64,000 nt of DNA from Adlercreutzia muris (GTDB taxonomy: Bacteria > Actinomycetota > Coriobacteriia > Coriobacteriales > Eggerthellaceae): positions 1-64,000 of the forward strand of contig NZ_WAJS01000002.1 of assembly GCF_008831045.1 (NCBI RefSeq), in the 5' to 3' direction. Every line of letters begins with the position of its first letter. Within the stretch, counting starts at the first letter, position 1. Below, piece after piece: positions 61,580 to 64,000 of the stretch. Position numbers and translations under genes: made by a program. The notes under the pieces were generated by a model, which ran no database searches, was not told the DNA's origin, and saw only the letters and a program-made list of their open reading frames with translations.

Positions 61580-62092
61580 ATGCATCAGATGAGCGATGAG
61601 GAATTCGAGCGAGCCATTGAGGAGGCCCTCGACGGGCTGCCCCCGCAGTTCCTGGAGGCTCTGGAGAACGTGGCCGTCGTCTGGGAAGAGGAACCGAGCG
61701 CCTACCACTTGGGCTACGAAGGAGACGAATGGGGAGATGGCGCACCATGGAGCGAGGCCGATGATGAGGGCGTCGAGCCGTGGGACGCCGCGGCCGTGAA
61801 CGACGGGCTGCGGGATGCCGCCGGCGACGAAAGAGACAGAGAGGGCGGCCTTAACGACGATCGGCTGCCCGACGACTTGCTCGGGCTCTTCGACGGGCTC
61901 TCCCTCGTGGAGCGGGCCGACGGCTACGACGAGGACGGTCCGGCAGTTATCACCGTGTTCAAGGGCCCCCACGAGCGCTGCTTCGGCGACCGCGACGAGA
62001 TGGTGGCCGAAATCGGCAAGACCATCATCCACGAGCTGGGCCACTACTTCGGCCTGGACGAAGACCAGCTCGCCGCCATGGGCTACGAGTAA
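61580..62092 (+). CDS. Zincin-like metallopeptidase family protein
   Basis: 170 residues. The N-terminus (MSDEEFERAIEEALDGLPPQFLEALENV in parts) and IIHELGHYFGLDEDQLAAMGY place it in the small actinobacterial zincin-like family (DUF1025); HExGH gives two zinc-binding His. The middle contains an acidic insert of about 45 residues (DGAPWSEADDEGVEPWDAA and on), making it longer than the usual 120. Cytoplasmic, function unknown. GGGAG precedes the ATG. Confidence 0.85.
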   Translation: MHQMSDEEFERAIEEALDGLPPQFLEALENVAVVWEEEPSAYHLGYEGDEWGDGAPWSEADDEGVEPWDAAAVNDGLRDAAGDERDREGGLNDDRLPDDLLGLFDGLSLVERADGYDEDGPAVITVFKGPHERCFGDRDEMVAEIGKTIIHELGHYFGLDEDQLAAMGYE

Positions 62093-62095
62093 GAC

Positions 62096-62383
62096 CTAGC
62101 GAGCTAGCACCGTCACGTTCGGCAACGCAGACTCGTCGATGGTTTTGAGCTGATAGGCATTCTCCAGGTTGAGCCAGAACTGGGCCGTGGTGCCCAGCGC
62201 CTTCCCCAGCAACCACGCCATTTCAGGGGTAATGGCCCGGCGGCCGTGGACGATATCGGAAATGGCCGACTGGGGCTTGCCGATGGCCTTCGCGAGCCGA
62301 TACTGGCTGATACCCAAAGGCTCGAGGAATTCCTCCCGAAGAATTTCGCCCGGCGTTGAAACGATCTCATTGATGGTAGTCAC
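62096..62383 (-). CDS. higA: HigA-type antitoxin
   Basis: About 95 residues with a helix-turn-helix (ISQYRLAKAIGKPQSAISDIVHGRRAIT). HigA neutralises HigB and represses the operon. The GTG at 62383 has AAGGAG nine bases upstream; an ATG at 62410, inside higB, is the alternative. It overlaps the higB 3' end and the frame ends 3 bases after the zincin gene on the other strand. Confidence 0.9.
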   Translation of the reverse strand: MTTINEIVSTPGEILREEFLEPLGISQYRLAKAIGKPQSAISDIVHGRRAITPEMAWLLGKALGTTAQFWLNLENAYQLKTIDESALPNVTVLAR

Positions 62384-62654
62384 AGAACTCAACTCCTTGC
62401 GCCTCGCCATGAACCCACGTAAAACAAAGCCTCCACTGTCGATTGACCCGAATGCTGTACTGACTTTCGCGCTTCCCCTTGAGGGCCTCGAGACGATTAC
62501 CCGGCGGCACGCGCAGATCGCACAGTTGGCACGCCGCATCCAGCATCTGCAACTTCCGATAGAGGCTTCGGCGAACGTCCCGGGGCACCCGCGACGGGGC
62601 ATAGCCCGCTGGATCGTTCCAAAATAACTCAAGGTCCTTTTGCTTGAATTGCAT
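62367..62654 (-). CDS. higB: HigB-type RelE-family toxin
   Basis: 95 residues of the HigB/RelE fold: DVRRSLYRKLQMLDAA, then PPGNRLEALKGKRESQYSIRVNRQWRLCFTW in two parts. These are ribosome-dependent mRNA nucleases. The toxin comes before the antitoxin, the normal order for higBA. Confidence 0.9.
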   Translation of the reverse strand: MQFKQKDLELFWNDPAGYAPSRVPRDVRRSLYRKLQMLDAACQLCDLRVPPGNRLEALKGKRESQYSIRVNRQWRLCFTWVHGEAQGVEFCDYHQ

Positions 62655-62684
62655 AGCAGCATCCTTTACTTATGCAATACAGAT

Positions 62685-62713
62685 ATACTACTGTCAAGCA
62701 GAAGTATTGTCAA
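62685..62713 (-). promoter_or_regulatory. higBA promoter and operator
   Basis: Minus strand -35 TTGACA (62708-62713), 17-base spacer, -10 TAGTAT (62685-62690). The palindrome ATACT-A-CTG ... CAG-A-AGTAT (62685-62707) spans the spacer and -10, a fitting site for HigA repression. Confidence 0.65.
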
Positions 62714-62870
62714 CGACAGGAAGCACGTTCCAACTTTCCCACGGTATTGAGCGAGGAGAGCTCTCTGTCCCACTGAGGCATTTTTATCATGGAACTATAG
62801 CAATAATGCGTGAACCGTAAAGAAGTTTACTTCATGGGATGCCTCGGTTATCCCCTTGTTCCCTCCTGCG

Positions 62871-63119
62871 CTACCCCTGGTCACCCGTCTCCCGTTCGAA
62901 GAGGGCGATGATCTTGTCGCGGTTGTGGGTGTCGCATTTACGGTAGATGCTGCGCAGGTGCGACTTCACCATGGACTCCGAGACGAACAGGGCGTTCTGG
63001 ATGTACTTCAGGCCGTGGCCGGTCACCCACAGGCGGAAGACCTCGCTCTCACGGGGCGATAGGTCGTATTCTGCGCAGAAGATGACGTAGGGATCGGGCT
63101 TCTCAACGGCATCCGTCAC
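62871..63119 (-). pseudogene. LuxR helix-turn-helix fragment without membrane domain
   Basis: About 82 codons encode a clean LuxR DNA-binding domain (LSPRESEVFRLWVTGHGLKYI, then SESMVKSHLRSIYRKC). In this family it normally follows about 400 residues of membrane helices; here the frame continues upstream only into Gly/Ala/Arg-rich sequence and then a terminator and tRNA-Pro. A GTG at 63119 has no good ribosome site. It is probably the 3' remnant of a membrane LuxR gene, or a very short regulator. The stretch 63120-63434 shows nothing recognisable. Confidence 0.6.
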
Positions 63120-63434
63120 AGCGCAAGCAGCTTCCGCACGTTCTCGCAGGCCTTCCTCCCCCGCAACGTTTTCCGCGCCATCGTCCGATAGGATCGGAGC
63201 GCCCGCACCTTCGCCGGATGCGCTCCCGCAAGCGGAGACGGAGCACTGAGGCGCGCCGGCCAGCCTCTCCTTTTCCCCATCCACGTCGAGCAGCTGGCCG
63301 CCTTCCCGACCGCCCGCGGCGTGGCCTGCATCTACAGCCCGCGCCGTTCCCTCCCCGGCCCTCGCGCACCCTGCGGGGGCCGGTGTTTTCGAGAAGTCCG
63401 GCTGCCGCCTACGACCCTCACGCCCAAAACCACG

Positions 63435-63460
63435 AAAAGAGCCGCCCCGAAGGACGGCTC
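63435..63460 (-). terminator. Terminator after tRNA-Pro
   Basis: Minus strand GAGCCGTCC-TTCG-GGGCGGCTC followed by TTTT, 12 bases after the tRNA 3' end. One G-U pair in a 9-base stem. Confidence 0.8.
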
Positions 63461-63472
63461 CCTTGCTTTTCA

Positions 63473-63549
63473 TGGTCGGGTTGACAGGATTTGAACCTGC
63501 GGCCTCTGCGTCCCGAACGCAGCGCTCTACCAAACTGAGCCACAACCCG
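63473..63549 (-). tRNA. tRNA-Pro (anticodon CGG)
   Basis: Full cloverleaf: acceptor CGGGTTG/CAACCCG, D arm GCTC/GAGC, anticodon stem CTGCG/CGCAG with loop TTCGGGA (anticodon CGG), T arm GCAGG/CCTGT with TTCAAAT, discriminator A and encoded CCA. It reads CCG codons. Confidence 0.95.
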
Positions 63550-63668
63550 TTTTCGCTCCCTTGCGGACAGCGAACGCTATGATACCACAGAAGTGCCGTC
63601 ATGCAAGGAAAAAGTTGCGAGCGCCCGAGAACCCGATGGACGCTCGAGCGGCGGACACAATGCCGGCC

Positions 63669-64000
63669 CTAACGGCCGCGCTCGGCCTCCCGCTCGGCGA
63701 GGTAGGCCTTTGATACCACCTTCACCACGACATGGCCGTCGCTCATGACATCGCCCTCGTCGTCGTAGGCCGCCACATTCCAGATGAGCTTGTAGCCGGC
63801 TCGGCGCGACGGCACGCGCTCGGCCAGGGTGGCCACCCCGCGCACGGTGCCGCTCTTGCCGCTCTTCCGATGGCGCACGCACACTTCCACCCCGAAGGGC
63901 TGCTCGCTCTGCCCGTCGCAGACCATCTCGCCGCCGGCCGAGGCCACGGTTTCCAACAAGGCAATGGTAGCGCCCCCGTGCACGAAGCCGAAGGGCTGGG
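63669..64000 (-). CDS. PaaI-family hotdog thioesterase, cut by the window edge
   Basis: C-terminal 110 residues of an acyl-CoA thioesterase-type protein. QPFGFVHGGATIALLETVAS carries the conserved HGG; a stretch GVEVCVRHRKSGKSGTVRGVAT and VVKVVSKAYL follow. The frame is open to the window end, so the gene starts outside. The gap to the tRNA (63550-63668) shows nothing recognisable. Confidence 0.85.
   Translation of the reverse strand, partial: QPFGFVHGGATIALLETVASAGGEMVCDGQSEQPFGVEVCVRHRKSGKSGTVRGVATLAERVPSRRAGYKLIWNVAAYDDEGDVMSDGHVVVKVVSKAYLAEREAERGR

Overview
The window is high-GC DNA carrying ordinary bacterial housekeeping genes together with anaerobic-respiration genes of a kind typical of the Coriobacteriia. 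The markers are Tat-exported FAD/FMN reductases, a Tat-exported molybdopterin oxidoreductase with its Fe-S subunit and TorD chaperone, and a LuxR regulator fused to a many-helix membrane domain. That combination points to a gut-type anaerobe of the family Eggerthellaceae (Eggerthella, Gordonibacter, Adlercreutzia, Slackia and relatives). This is inference from gene content: no rRNA gene lies inside the window.

Layout. 1-2.3 kb: a leftward promoter with a consensus -35 runs off the left edge (possibly a stable-RNA leader), then an operon of a secreted repeat protein, an ECF sigma factor and an RsgI-like anti-sigma factor. 2.4-13 kb: tyrS, then an accessory block in which two near-identical ATPase-nuclease genes flank a LysR-controlled pair of Tat flavoproteins and a third AAA ATPase. 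13-19 kb: a U32 peptidase-family protein, a lipoprotein and a class A penicillin-binding protein. 19-27 kb: arginine biosynthesis as argCJBD and argGH; argH is frameshifted as written, and argG is preceded by a short reading frame rich in arginine codons. 27-39.5 kb: FKBP isomerase, PucR regulator, second U32 protein, a TetR/ABC-exporter module with a REP-like doublet, cysS, a small alarmone synthetase, a second sigma/anti-sigma pair, ispF and ispD. 39.5-43.6 kb: a methionine module in which methionine synthase is split into a core and a separate reactivation protein, plus metF. 44-49 kb: HipA-like kinase, clpC with a CIRCE operator, and a voltage-gated potassium channel. 49-57 kb: a tandem-FMN flavoprotein, a LysR regulator, lysS with a fused tRNA-binding domain, greA and tatA. 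57-61.5 kb: membrane LuxR regulator divergent from a molybdoenzyme, Fe-S subunit and TorD chaperone. 61.5-64 kb: a zincin, a HigBA toxin-antitoxin pair, a LuxR remnant beside tRNA-Pro(CGG), and a truncated thioesterase.

How the parts fit. Four exported redox enzymes all have a twin-arginine signal ending in a lipobox, so they are probably folded in the cytoplasm, exported by Tat (a tatA gene is present) and anchored by lipid instead of by membrane subunits. Each has its own neighbouring regulator (LysR, LysR, membrane LuxR), as expected for substrate-inducible terminal reductases.

The most interesting signals are: (1) the arginine-rich leader peptide before argG with mutually exclusive hairpins; (2) a palindrome at the same distance upstream of both ATPase-nuclease genes that changes by compensatory substitution; (3) an L-[SA]-x-T-G motif just after the lipobox cysteine in all four Tat redox enzymes, although they belong to two unrelated enzyme families; (4) a GTAG-type REP doublet that supplies the stop codon of a TetR gene; and (5) a 23-bp site shared by that TetR gene and the neighbouring ABC exporter. 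All coordinates were worked out by eye from the sequence; no database search was run.
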